Source: Methylomonas koyamae (GTDB lineage: Bacteria > Pseudomonadota > Gammaproteobacteria > Methylococcales > Methylomonadaceae). Taken from it: DNA of 64,000 bases. How positions within the stretch are numbered: position 1 is the stretch's first letter; every line of letters begins with the position of its first letter. Under the pieces are notes generated by a model. That model was not told the origin of the DNA. It searched no databases and saw nothing but the letters and a program-made list of their open reading frames with translations. The stretch covers positions 186,001 to 250,000 of the forward strand of contig NZ_PPPU01000016.1 in NCBI RefSeq assembly GCF_006483455.1, in the 5' to 3' direction. Shown one piece after another: positions 44,118 to 53,441 of the stretch. Made by a program: the position numbers and the translations under genes.

Positions 44118-46448
44118 ATGAATAAATTTGCCGTGGGTATGTTGCCCTGGTTTAGCCTGCTGCCGTTGGCCGAAGCCATCGCGGCCGAAACATCCGATAA
44201 ACTGGATGCGGTAGAGGTGGTTGCGGTAACGCCATTACAGTTCAGCGGCATTGACATCAGGAAAATCCCGGCCAACGTACAAACCGTTTCCGCCGACCAG
44301 CTGCAGGAGGCACAGGCGCTTTCGCTGGCCGAGTACATGAACCGTTATTTGGGCAGCGTCAACATTAACGACGCCCAAAACAACCCGCTACAGCCGGACG
44401 TGCAATACCGCGGGTTCAGCGCGTCGCCGTTGATGGGATTGCCGCAGGGCTTGGCGGTTTACGTCAACGGCATCCGCTTCAATGAACCGTTCGGCGACAT
44501 GGTGAACTGGGATTTGATACCGAACGGCGCGATCGAAAGCATGGCGCTGCAGCCGGCGTCGAATCCGGCCTTTGGTCTGAATGCATTGGGCGGTTCGATC
44601 AGCGTCAATACCAAGACCGGCTTTTCCGCGCCCGGTCACAGCTTCGAGGCCCAAGGTGGCTCCTGGGACCGGCATTCCGAAGAAGTCAGCAGCGGCTGGA
44701 ACAACGGCACCTGGGGTTATTTCCTGGATTTCAAATACTTCAACGAGAAAGGTTGGCGCGCCCATTCTCCCAGCGAGGCCAAACAAGGCTTTGGTACCCT
44801 GAGCTGGCGCGGCGTTAAATCCAGTCTGGACCTAAGCATTGCCGGGACCGAGAACACTTTGCGCGGCAACGGCACGCTACCGCAACAAATGCTGGCTTTC
44901 GGTCGCGATCAAGTGTTCACCCACCCCGACATTACTCGCAACCGAATGATGCTGGTCTCACTGGACGGCGACACTTGGTTGAACGACCACAACCAGTTAT
45001 CCGGCACCATGTACTACCGACGCAATAAAATCGGCACTTATAACGGCGACGGTAGCGAATTCGGCCCCTGCGTCGACGAAGGCGGCGGCGAGGACAATTT
45101 CTTGTGCTCCGAATCCGGCGGAGAACTGGACGACGAGGGCCTATTGGATCTTAACGGAAACAACATCGGCGCGCTCTCCAGCTTGGAAGGCGGCACGATC
45201 AATACCTCCAGCACGCTGCAACAATCCTTCGGTTTTGCACTGCAGGATGCCTTCGACCACAAGATTTTCGGTCGCAACAACCGTCTGGTCGGCGGCGCCA
45301 GCTTTGACTACGGTAACGCGCGTTACCACGCCGACACCCAACTGGGTTCATTGACCGCCGACCGCGGTGTGGCCGGCGGCGGCGTATTGATTCAAGACGC
45401 TCACGTCCGTTTGACCACCGAGACCGACAACTACGGCGTTTTCCTGACCGATACTTTTTCTGTGACCGACCAATTGGACGTCACGGTTTCCGGACGCTAC
45501 AACCAATCCCACATCAAACTGCGCGATCACGTCGGCGAAGATTTGAACGGCTCGCATTCTTTCGACCGCTTCAATCCGGCCGCCGGCTTTACCTACACCG
45601 TAATGCCGGAATTGACCTTCTTCGGCAACTACAGCGAATCGTCGCGAGTGCCGACACCGATGGAGTTGAGCTGTGCCAATCCCGACGATCCGTGCCGACT
45701 GCCGAACGCATTCGTCTCCGATCCGCCGTTGAAGCAAGTGGTCGCAAACACCTTCGAAACCGGTCTGCGCGGCCGCTTGAAAAACCTGTTGCCGGGCTAT
45801 CTGGACTGGAATCTGGCGCTGTTCCGCACCATCAACAATGACGACATCATCTTCAAAAGTACCGGCGGCGTCGGCAGCAACCTGGGTTACTTCGACAATG
45901 TCGGCTCGACCCTGCGCCAAGGCGTCGAACTCGGCCTGAACGGAAACTTTTACGAACGTTGGCGCTGGTCGACCCATTACACCTATATCGACGCCAGCTT
46001 CGAAACCGGCTTTCTGTCCAGCAGCCCCAACAACCCAATGGCGGACGGTAACGGCGACATCGTCGTGCGACCCGGCGATAAATTGCCCGGCATCCCGGCC
46101 CACCAATTCAAATTCAGTACCGACTTCGACATCGTCTCGGCCTGGACCTTGGGCATGGACATGAACTACAACAGCTCGCAATACCTACGTGGCGACGAGG
46201 CCAATCTGACGGCCAAACTGCCGGCTTTCGTCGTGTTCAACCTGCGTAGCGAGTACCGCTTTAATCCAAACGTCACCTTGTTCGGTAGAGTGACCAATTT
46301 GTTCGACCGCGAATACGCCAACTTCGGCACCTGGGGTAATACCGGGGATGTATTGGACGGCCTGGGTTTGCCGGGCGATCAACAAAGCCGCTTCGTCGGC
46401 GTCGGCGCGCCCCGAGCGGCCTGGATCGGCATTCGCCTGACGATGTAA
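44118..46448 (+). CDS. TonB-dependent outer-membrane receptor
   Basis: The 776-residue receptor has a signal peptide (residues 1-24), a TonB-box-like EVVAVTP near residue 35, a plug domain (IRKIPANVQTVSADQL, NPAFGLNALGGSISVNTKTG), and a 22-stranded barrel ending in GIRLTM with an aromatic-poor tail. The C-terminal part FVVFNLRSEYRFNPNVTLFGRVTNLFDREYANFG-type pattern is typical. Substrate is not suggested by the neighbours; no Fur box or cobalamin riboswitch was seen in the 195-base gap upstream. It ends at a strong terminator. Confidence 0.93.
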   Translation: MNKFAVGMLPWFSLLPLAEAIAAETSDKLDAVEVVAVTPLQFSGIDIRKIPANVQTVSADQLQEAQALSLAEYMNRYLGSVNINDAQNNPLQPDVQYRGFSASPLMGLPQGLAVYVNGIRFNEPFGDMVNWDLIPNGAIESMALQPASNPAFGLNALGGSISVNTKTGFSAPGHSFEAQGGSWDRHSEEVSSGWNNGTWGYFLDFKYFNEKGWRAHSPSEAKQGFGTLSWRGVKSSLDLSIAGTENTLRGNGTLPQQMLAFGRDQVFTHPDITRNRMMLVSLDGDTWLNDHNQLSGTMYYRRNKIGTYNGDGSEFGPCVDEGGGEDNFLCSESGGELDDEGLLDLNGNNIGALSSLEGGTINTSSTLQQSFGFALQDAFDHKIFGRNNRLVGGASFDYGNARYHADTQLGSLTADRGVAGGGVLIQDAHVRLTTETDNYGVFLTDTFSVTDQLDVTVSGRYNQSHIKLRDHVGEDLNGSHSFDRFNPAAGFTYTVMPELTFFGNYSESSRVPTPMELSCANPDDPCRLPNAFVSDPPLKQVVANTFETGLRGRLKNLLPGYLDWNLALFRTINNDDIIFKSTGGVGSNLGYFDNVGSTLRQGVELGLNGNFYERWRWSTHYTYIDASFETGFLSSSPNNPMADGNGDIVVRPGDKLPGIPAHQFKFSTDFDIVSAWTLGMDMNYNSSQYLRGDEANLTAKLPAFVVFNLRSEYRFNPNVTLFGRVTNLFDREYANFGTWGNTGDVLDGLGLPGDQQSRFVGVGAPRAAWIGIRLTM

Positions 46449-46460
46449 TCTTCACCAATG

Positions 46461-46485
46461 AAAACGGCGGTTCAACCGCCGTTTT
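46461..46485. terminator. bidirectional terminator overlapping the end of the DbpA-domain gene
   Basis: AAAACGGCGGT and ACCGCCGTTTT form an 11-base stem with a three-base loop, giving T-runs both ways. It ends the TonB receptor transcript and also covers the stop codon and last codons of the convergent gene. Confidence 0.85.
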
Positions 46486-46993
46486 CGTCTCCGCCAACAT
46501 TGCGCTGTTGTCTGAATTTATTGGGCTTGATGCGTTTGATGTTCAGCTTTTGCGAGCCGATTTCGGTTTCTGCCAATAACTGAAAGACATCTGCCGGCAT
46601 GCCGTCGGGCAACTCCACCAGCGTATAGGTGTCTCGAATGTCAATCCGGCCGATGCGTTTTCTGTCGACGCCGGACTCCGATACCAATACCGCCTGAATC
46701 TGGTCGCGACTGACTTGGTGTTGATTGCCGACCGCGAGGCGGTAACGAACCATTTTATAGTTGGGCTGAATCGAGCGGCTCGGCTCCGCCGGCTGGCGTT
46801 TCAGGGGTGGATACAGATTCGGCTGGTTCATGAATACCAACGCCGCGGCGCAAGTTAGCAGGTCGATATTCAAATCGGCCGCTATCCGTTGTACCAAGTC
46901 GCGCTGCCGAGTCAAATCCTCTTCTCTGGCAACCCGTTGCAGGCGGCGTTTGAATTTATCTTCTTTTCTCGGCTCAACCGGAATCGCGCTCAT
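46472..46993 (-). CDS. stand-alone DbpA-type RNA-binding domain protein
   Basis: The 173-residue protein has a charged helical N-terminus (DKFKRRLQRVAREEDLTRQR, DLLTCAAALVFMNQPNLYP). The C-terminal RRM-like DbpA domain follows at about residues 80-160: MVRYRLAVGNQHQVSRDQI, IGRIDIRDTYTLVELPDGM, QKLNIKRIKPNK. In DEAD-box helicases such as DbpA and DeaD this domain follows the helicase core; here there is no helicase part. It begins six bases after the surA stop, so it is probably in the lptD-surA operon. Role in RNA is inferred only from the fold. Confidence 0.8.
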   Translation of the reverse strand: MSAIPVEPRKEDKFKRRLQRVAREEDLTRQRDLVQRIAADLNIDLLTCAAALVFMNQPNLYPPLKRQPAEPSRSIQPNYKMVRYRLAVGNQHQVSRDQIQAVLVSESGVDRKRIGRIDIRDTYTLVELPDGMPADVFQLLAETEIGSQKLNIKRIKPNKFRQQRNVGGDENGG

Positions 46994-46999
46994 AACTTA

Positions 47000-48286
47000 T
47001 TACAGTCGGTCCAAATCGATTTCCACGTAAGCTTCGTCGCGTAAGCGCCGCAACCATAACTCGGTTTCTTCCTCGATTTTGCGCTTCCGAATCTCGTCGC
47101 GGATTTTATCTTTTCTAAACTGCTCGCTATTATCCTGGCTTTCCCGACCTAACACCTGAATCATGTGCCAGCCGAACTGAGTCTGTACCGGGGCACTAAT
47201 TTCGTTGATACCCAATTTGTTCATCGCTTCCTCGAACGGCGGCACCAAGGCACCCGGCCCAACCCAATCCAGCGAACCGCCGTTGATGGCCGAACCTTTG
47301 TCGTCGGAATGGGCCCGAGCCAGCGCGGCAAAATCGTCGCCATCGTTGATCCTGTCACGCAGCGCCAATAAGCGTTTCTGTGCCTCGGCATCGTCGACCA
47401 GTTCATTGGTTTTGATCAGGATATGTCTGACCTTGGTCTTGGTAACGATATGTTGGCTACCGCCTTCGGTTTCCAGCATCTTGATGATATGAAAGCCACT
47501 GGGGCTCCGAATGGCCTCGGATACGTCGCCCTGGTTCATCGTACCGACAATATCGGTAAACAGCGAAGGAATCTGGCCTATGCTGCGCCAGCCCAGATCG
47601 CCGCCCTTCAACGCGTTGTCGTCGTCGGAAACGCCAACCGCGACTTGTTTGAAATCTTTGCCGCCGCGCAAATCGGCAATGACTTGGTCGGCTTTGTCTT
47701 TGGCTTTTTGAATCGCCGAAGCTGAGGCGCCTTCCGGGACCGCGATCAGAATATGGCCCAGATGATATTGCCCGCCACTCTGCCCCGCCTTACTCTGGGT
47801 TTCCATGTAGTGCTGGACTTCGGCATCGGTCACTTTAACCCGCGCCCCGATTTCGCGGCCACGCAACTGGTTGATGATGATTTCGTTGCGCAGGTTGTCT
47901 TCGAAACCCTTGTAATCCATCCCTTGCCGGGCCAATTCGCTGCGGAAAGCATCGACGGACATGCCGTTGCGGGCGGCGATGTCCGCCACCGAGGCGTTCA
48001 GCATTTCGTCGCTGACCTGAATCCCGGACTTTGCCGCCATTTGCCGCTGTAATTTATCGACCACCATCCGTTCAAGCACTTGTTTGCGTAGCACGAATTC
48101 CGGCGGCACCATCACGTTGCTACTACTCAGCTTATTGCTGATCGCCGCAACTTCGGTGTTCAGCTCCCGTTTCAGGATAACGTCTTCTTCGACCACCGCA
48201 ACGATCCGATCCAATAGCTGGGCCTGGGCCAAGCCGACGTAAAAACTAAGCGAAAACAGCAAAGTGGCTAGCGATTGTTTCAACAT
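47000..48286 (-). CDS. surA: periplasmic chaperone/peptidyl-prolyl isomerase SurA
   Basis: SurA escorts outer-membrane proteins, including LptD, to the Bam complex. The 428-residue protein has a signal peptide (SLATLLFSLSFYVGLAQA), the SurA N-domain (LLDRIVAVVEEDVILKREL) and two parvulin domains (about residues 170-270 and 285-380; VRHILIKTNELVDDAEAQKR, GALVPPFEEAM, TQFGWHMIQVLGRE). The ATG at 48286 is chosen over longer in-frame starts that lack a signal. It lies eight bases after lptD. Confidence 0.96.
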   Translation of the reverse strand: MLKQSLATLLFSLSFYVGLAQAQLLDRIVAVVEEDVILKRELNTEVAAISNKLSSSNVMVPPEFVLRKQVLERMVVDKLQRQMAAKSGIQVSDEMLNASVADIAARNGMSVDAFRSELARQGMDYKGFEDNLRNEIIINQLRGREIGARVKVTDAEVQHYMETQSKAGQSGGQYHLGHILIAVPEGASASAIQKAKDKADQVIADLRGGKDFKQVAVGVSDDDNALKGGDLGWRSIGQIPSLFTDIVGTMNQGDVSEAIRSPSGFHIIKMLETEGGSQHIVTKTKVRHILIKTNELVDDAEAQKRLLALRDRINDGDDFAALARAHSDDKGSAINGGSLDWVGPGALVPPFEEAMNKLGINEISAPVQTQFGWHMIQVLGRESQDNSEQFRKDKIRDEIRKRKIEEETELWLRRLRDEAYVEIDLDRL

Positions 48287-48293
48287 GTATTGC

Positions 48294-51179
48294 TTATTCA
48301 AAGAAATTATCCTTGCGGTAACCGTCCAGGTTGGTTTGCAGGAAGGTATCGACATGGTCGCCGAAACTACTCAGGCCTTTGAGTTCCAACTGTACGAAGA
48401 AAGCGGTTTCCGGCTTGGTGCTCGGATCGATGAAGGCGATGGTGTTGGCGCCGTTGATGAAACGCCGGCCGAGGACGCGGAACCGCCAGCAGCAGTTTTC
48501 CTTCTCGATCCCGATGAAGCTCTCGGTGGTTTTGTCGAAATTCAACGAATATTGCCAACGGCCTAAGCCGAACCACTCGCCGAACAACGGCCAGCGGAAC
48601 GAGACGTCAGTTTGCGAGATGGTTTGCGAGAACACTTGAGTCGTGTTGTTTTGGTTTACGGTCTGCACCACGTCCTGCGGATTGGCGCGACGGTAACGGT
48701 AACCGATATTCAAGATTTGGTTTGGCTGCATCCGGTATTTCAACGCAAACTGGCCGCGAGACAAGCTGTTCAACTCCGGATCCCATTGGGCGCCGGTGAT
48801 GTAGCGCAGATTCCGACTCAACTGGCCGCTCAACTCGCCGATGAAGTTGGAAGTGCTACTGGTTTGAGGTTGGGCGAACGGCCGCAAGGTCGGATTATTT
48901 CGATCGAACAGATCGACCGTGCGATCCTCGAAATACAAAATCTGGCCGAGCGTCAGTTTGAGCGGTTCAAGCCCGGTAGTTGAATCAATAAAGCGCGAGG
49001 AGGCCGCCAGCGTGATTTGGTTAGCATCTTGAATCCGGTCGTAACCGGAGAAACGGTTTTCCCGGAATAAACTGTAGAAATTGGTATCGAACAGCGCGGT
49101 ATCGAAGATCGGAATATTGCTCTGGTCTTTGCGCGGGATGTACAGATAAAACAGGCGCGGCTCCAAAGTATTGACATACGGAGTCCCCGAAATCTGCATA
49201 TCCTTTTCGAACACAATGCCGCTGTCCACCGAAAACACCGGCAAGGTCCGGGAAATGCTGCTCGGCAGCCCGGCGACGGTCTGGTTGCTGAGCTGGTATT
49301 GGGAATACAAGGCCGAAATCTTCGGGATGAAGAAGCCCTCACTGCTTTCCAACGGGAAGCTGACCGACGGCGCCACATTAAAGCGCTGGCCGTTGACCAG
49401 GGTCTTGTGGGTGAAATAGCTATATTGGTTGTCCAACGCCAAAGTCAGCGGAAAATCGTCGAAGGCGTGGGAAAAATTCATGCCGATGCGCGGCAGTACG
49501 TCGTAAGGCAACAAATCGTCGGTGATGGTCTTGTCCACCGACTGGTAGTGGTAGCCGGCGGCCGACAGATACACGCCGGCGCGAGCGTAGGTCAGCATGC
49601 CGGTACTGGGCAGGTAACTGGTATTTTGAAATCCCAGAGCGTTGTTCAAGTCGTTGAAATAAGTCTTGTCGGAGACGTAGTTCAAATCCAGCAAGGAACT
49701 TAGGCCCGGAAGCCATAAGGTCTGGTCTTTCAAACTCGCCGAGTAGCGGGCTTTATCCGCCAACTGGTCGTGCGGCATGTATTCTGCGGCAAACGTACCG
49801 CGGGACATCTCCGTCAAATAGCGGAATTTATTGCGTAATTGTTCGCCGCGTCGGCTCATGTACCGGGGAGTGACGATGTCGTCGAAGTTAGGCGCGATAT
49901 TCCAGTAAAACGGTAAAGTAGCGTCGAAACCGTTACGCTGGGTACTACCCCAGGTCGGCGCCAGGAAACCGGATAAGCGCCGGTTGTCGGTAGGAAACGA
50001 GATGTACGGCGTATACAACACCGGAACGCCTTTGAACTCCAGCCAGGCGTTCTTCGCCGAGCCTTGCCCGCTGTCCCGGTTAATCTTCAAACGCGAAGCA
50101 TGCACGACCCAATCCTGGTTACCGGGGGCGCAACTGGTAAAGGCTGCATCGTTATAGCGCGACAAACTTTTACTGTCCCGGTAAACCACGTCGGCGCTAC
50201 CGCGGAAAGGCGCCTGCGGCACGATGAATTGAGCATTGCGCAGACGGGCTTCGTCTTTGCCCAGATTCAGCGACAACGTGTCGCTGGACATCGCGAGTTG
50301 ATCTTCGCTGTATAACACGCCGCCTTGCGCGTCTAAGGTTTCGGCCACTGTGTCGTAACTGGCTTTATCGGCCACCAAATGCTGATCGGCACGATTCATA
50401 TCGACATTGCCGGCAAAATTCAACACTTCGCCGTCGAAGACTTCGGAAAAATCGGCATTGATTTCGGTGGTTGCCGCATCCCTGGCTTCTTTGGAAGTCG
50501 CCTTGATTTTAGGCCTCCTCTTTCCCCACACCTCGCAGCTTTGCCACGGATCGCGATCGAATTCGGCCCGCAAAGTCTGAAAGTCGCGTTCCTGCTGATG
50601 ACTGAACGCCGGGGCAAACCAGAGCGAACCGGCCGCATCGGCGACGCCGTTATCGTCGACTATATGGGCTTCGCCTTTGGGATCGGCACCGACCAGATTG
50701 CAGTTCCAACCGTTTTTGGCATCCCCAGCCTTACAGGTCCAGCCTTGGGTTCGGCTGCCACCCGCCGCAACCTGAGTTTTGGCTTCTGCTTTTTCGACTT
50801 CCGGTTTCTGGTTCTCGCCAACTTTCACCCGCAACTTCTGCGGCTCGGCGACCGATTTTTCCACGACTTTAACCGTTTCTTTCGGCGCATCCTTCGGAGA
50901 CGCCGCCGGTTGTTGCGCCTGCTGCACCGGCACAGGCGCTACGGCGGCGGGCGGTTGGGCCACCGTTTCCGCTTTGGCCGGCGCCACCGGCTCTGCCGGA
51001 ACAGTTTTTACGGTTTGCGGTTGTTGCTGGGCCTCAGGCGTGTTACTTGGGCCTTGGTTAAGACAGGTCCATTCGCCATTTTTGGTTTGTTCACAATTCC
51101 ATGCCGAGTTGTTGGCGGCGGACGCGAGCCCGGTTACGAACATCAAAGCCGAAGAAATTGTATAGAACCGATAATTCAT
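48294..51179 (-). CDS. lptD: LPS-assembly protein LptD
   Basis: LptD inserts lipopolysaccharide into the outer leaflet with LptE. The 961-residue protein has a signal peptide (MNYRFYTISSALMFVTGLASA) and a long, low-complexity N-terminal extension rich in P, A, Q and V (about residues 40-150). The LptA-like domain (VLNFAGNVDMNRADQHLVAD) and a large barrel (RRLSGFLAPTWGSTQRNGFDA) follow. Two W-x-C units flank the extension (WNCEQTKNGEWTC, WTCKAGDAKNGWNC), so its disulphide cysteines are spaced differently from E. coli. It leads the lptD-surA unit. Confidence 0.95.
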   Translation of the reverse strand: MNYRFYTISSALMFVTGLASAANNSAWNCEQTKNGEWTCLNQGPSNTPEAQQQPQTVKTVPAEPVAPAKAETVAQPPAAVAPVPVQQAQQPAASPKDAPKETVKVVEKSVAEPQKLRVKVGENQKPEVEKAEAKTQVAAGGSRTQGWTCKAGDAKNGWNCNLVGADPKGEAHIVDDNGVADAAGSLWFAPAFSHQQERDFQTLRAEFDRDPWQSCEVWGKRRPKIKATSKEARDAATTEINADFSEVFDGEVLNFAGNVDMNRADQHLVADKASYDTVAETLDAQGGVLYSEDQLAMSSDTLSLNLGKDEARLRNAQFIVPQAPFRGSADVVYRDSKSLSRYNDAAFTSCAPGNQDWVVHASRLKINRDSGQGSAKNAWLEFKGVPVLYTPYISFPTDNRRLSGFLAPTWGSTQRNGFDATLPFYWNIAPNFDDIVTPRYMSRRGEQLRNKFRYLTEMSRGTFAAEYMPHDQLADKARYSASLKDQTLWLPGLSSLLDLNYVSDKTYFNDLNNALGFQNTSYLPSTGMLTYARAGVYLSAAGYHYQSVDKTITDDLLPYDVLPRIGMNFSHAFDDFPLTLALDNQYSYFTHKTLVNGQRFNVAPSVSFPLESSEGFFIPKISALYSQYQLSNQTVAGLPSSISRTLPVFSVDSGIVFEKDMQISGTPYVNTLEPRLFYLYIPRKDQSNIPIFDTALFDTNFYSLFRENRFSGYDRIQDANQITLAASSRFIDSTTGLEPLKLTLGQILYFEDRTVDLFDRNNPTLRPFAQPQTSSTSNFIGELSGQLSRNLRYITGAQWDPELNSLSRGQFALKYRMQPNQILNIGYRYRRANPQDVVQTVNQNNTTQVFSQTISQTDVSFRWPLFGEWFGLGRWQYSLNFDKTTESFIGIEKENCCWRFRVLGRRFINGANTIAFIDPSTKPETAFFVQLELKGLSSFGDHVDTFLQTNLDGYRKDNFFE

Positions 51180-51274
51180 GTTTTGGCGAATGCGGCTAAA
51201 TTGGCTTAGCGGGATGGAAATCGAATAAAATGCATCGAATCATTTTACCTTAGGTTGCTCGGCAAATATCAAAA

Positions 51275-52279
51275 ATGTACGACTCCCGCTTGGAAGACCG
51301 TCGCCTGGCGGCACTCGTCGATTGGTTGCAGCGCGATCTTTCGCTGGACATCCATCGTTTCTCCCCCGCTTCCAGTGACGCCAGTTTCCGGCGCTACTTT
51401 CGGATCGAACACGCCTCAGGCGTGCACATCGCGATGGACGCCCCGCCCGAGAAAGAGAACTGCGCCGCGTTTATCCGGGTCGCGGGTTTAATGCGAAAGG
51501 CCGGCATTCACGTACCTGAGATTCATAGCAGCAACACTGAGCTGGGATTTTTGCTGTTGGAAGATTTAGGCTGCGAAAACCTGTTGGACCGGCTAAACCC
51601 TGAAACTGCGGAGAGCCTCTATGCCAAGGCCTTGGACAGCCTGTTCGCATTGCAACGCAACGTCGACCCCGCCAGCTGCGGATTGCCGGAATACGACGCG
51701 GGATTCATCGAACGCGAACTCGGCATCTTCTACGAGTGGTTCCTGCAAAAATTGGTCGGACTGGAATTGCCGCAATCATTGGCAGAGCGACTGAATCGGA
51801 TTCTAATCGAATCGGCATTGGCGCAGCCGCGGGTCTGCGTCCACCGCGACTACCATTCCCGTAATCTGATGTTGCCGCGCAGTGGTACTCTAGGTGTAAT
51901 CGACTTTCAAGACGCCGTGGTTGGCCCGATCAGCTACGACCTGGTATCGCTGTTGCGTGACTGCTACATCACTTGGCCGGCCCGGCAAGTCGACGCCTGG
52001 ACTCAAGCCTACCATACCCGTCTAGACGCCGCAGACTTGATCGCGGTGGACTACCGGCAATTTCAACGCTGGTTCGATCTGATGGGCATGCAACGTCACC
52101 TGAAAGCAATCGGTATTTTTGCCAGGCTCCACCTGCGCGACGCCAAATCCAGTTATCTGGCGGATATTCCGCGCACGTTTGCCTACGTGGAACACGTTTG
52201 TACTCGCTATCCGGAGCTGGACCAGTTTCACCAATTTTTACAGCAGCAGCTTAAACCCGCTTACCCGCCCATCCAATGA
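51275..52279 (+). CDS. amgK: N-acetylmuramate/N-acetylglucosamine kinase AmgK
   Basis: AmgK phosphorylates the anomeric carbon of recycled MurNAc or GlcNAc. The 334-residue aminoglycoside-phosphotransferase fold shows SDASFRRYFRIEH near residue 35, the catalytic loop VCVHRDYHSRNLML (about residue 188) and the metal-binding VIDFQDAVVGP. Its stop overlaps the start of murU by four bases, and the pair is divergent from lptD-surA, as in pseudomonads. Confidence 0.92.
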   Translation: MYDSRLEDRRLAALVDWLQRDLSLDIHRFSPASSDASFRRYFRIEHASGVHIAMDAPPEKENCAAFIRVAGLMRKAGIHVPEIHSSNTELGFLLLEDLGCENLLDRLNPETAESLYAKALDSLFALQRNVDPASCGLPEYDAGFIERELGIFYEWFLQKLVGLELPQSLAERLNRILIESALAQPRVCVHRDYHSRNLMLPRSGTLGVIDFQDAVVGPISYDLVSLLRDCYITWPARQVDAWTQAYHTRLDAADLIAVDYRQFQRWFDLMGMQRHLKAIGIFARLHLRDAKSSYLADIPRTFAYVEHVCTRYPELDQFHQFLQQQLKPAYPPIQ

Positions 52280-52962
52280 AAGCCATGATCCTCGCCGCCG
52301 GACGCGGCGAACGAATGCGTCCGCTGACCGATCACACCCCGAAACCGCTACTGCGAGCCGCCGGCAAACCTTTGATCGAATACACGCTGGAAAATCTGGC
52401 CGCCGCCGGTTTCACCGATATCGTGATCAATATCGCCCACCTCGGCGCGCTCATTAAAAACCATTGCGGCAACGGCGCACGCTGGGGCCTATCGATCGCT
52501 TACTCCGACGAAGGCGAAACGGCACTGGAAACGGCCGGCGGCATCGCCAAAGCCTTGCCGCTACTTGGTGATACTCCGTTTCTGGCTATCAACGCCGACA
52601 TTGTCTGCGATTGTTCATTGCGGCCGTTGCGCGACGTCAAGTTAGACTTGGCACATCTGGTCATGATCGACAATCCGCCGCACCACCCCGAAGGCGACTT
52701 CGCCCTGACGGACTCCGGCTTGCTGGCAGAGCAAGGGGAAACCAAACTGACTTTCAGCGGAATTGGCCTCTATCACCCCGAATTATTCAAGGGCGTTCCG
52801 GCAGCACCGCTAAAATTGCGCCCGGTGCTCAATCGGGCAATACAACAGCAACGGATAAGCGGACAAAAACATTCCGGTATCTGGCTCGATATCGGCACCC
52901 CAGACCGACTGGAACATTTCAGTAACATGGTCGGCAGCGAACGAGCCCCGATAAAGACTTAG
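52276..52962 (+). CDS. murU: N-acetylmuramate alpha-1-phosphate uridylyltransferase MurU
   Basis: MurU makes UDP-MurNAc from MurNAc-1-phosphate, so recycled wall sugar re-enters peptidoglycan synthesis without MurA. The 228-residue nucleotidyltransferase has MKAMILAAGRGERMRPLT at the start, PKPLLRAAGKPLIEYTLE, INADIVCDCS near residue 105, and GIWLDIGTPDRLEHF at the end. The ATGA overlap with amgK shows coupling. Confidence 0.93.
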   Translation: MKAMILAAGRGERMRPLTDHTPKPLLRAAGKPLIEYTLENLAAAGFTDIVINIAHLGALIKNHCGNGARWGLSIAYSDEGETALETAGGIAKALPLLGDTPFLAINADIVCDCSLRPLRDVKLDLAHLVMIDNPPHHPEGDFALTDSGLLAEQGETKLTFSGIGLYHPELFKGVPAAPLKLRPVLNRAIQQQRISGQKHSGIWLDIGTPDRLEHFSNMVGSERAPIKT

Positions 52963-53000
52963 ACCGCCCAGCGGCCCCCGGACAATCGATCGGCAGGCCG

Positions 53001-53426
53001 TCAAAAAGGCTTAACCACTGCCAAGATGACGATCGCAAACAGGAACAGAACCGGTATCTCGTTGACCCACCGAAAATAAACGTGGGAATGGCGATTACGG
53101 TCGTGCTTGAAATCCAGCAGCCATTTGCCGCAAACGCCGTGGTACACCACCAACAAGCCCAACAGTGCCAATTTCAAGTGCAACCAGCCGCTAGCCGAAT
53201 ACAACATCCAGGCATAGTCGGCCAACATCCAGATGCCGAACGCAAGGGTGCACAGCATTCCCGGAGTCATGATGCCGTAGTACAACTTGCGTTCCATGAC
53301 TTTAAAGCGCTCGTTGCTGATACTGTCCTCGCTCATCGCATGGTAGACGAATAGGCGCGGCAAATAAAACAGCCCGGCAAACCAGGTGACCATGAATATC
53401 AGGTGTAAGGCTTTTAACCACAACAT
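53001..53426 (-). CDS. hemJ: protoporphyrinogen IX oxidase HemJ
   Basis: HemJ performs the penultimate step of haem synthesis in many bacteria without HemG or HemY. The 141-residue membrane protein has four helices and the family motifs WLKALHLIFMVTWFAGLFYLP with conserved His8, RLFVYHAM, and WLHLKLALLGLLVVYHG, then RWVNEIPVLFLF. Length and layout are typical of UPF0093/HemJ. Confidence 0.93.
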   Translation of the reverse strand: MLWLKALHLIFMVTWFAGLFYLPRLFVYHAMSEDSISNERFKVMERKLYYGIMTPGMLCTLAFGIWMLADYAWMLYSASGWLHLKLALLGLLVVYHGVCGKWLLDFKHDRNRHSHVYFRWVNEIPVLFLFAIVILAVVKPF

Positions 53427-53441
53427 CGGTGCACCCGCCGG

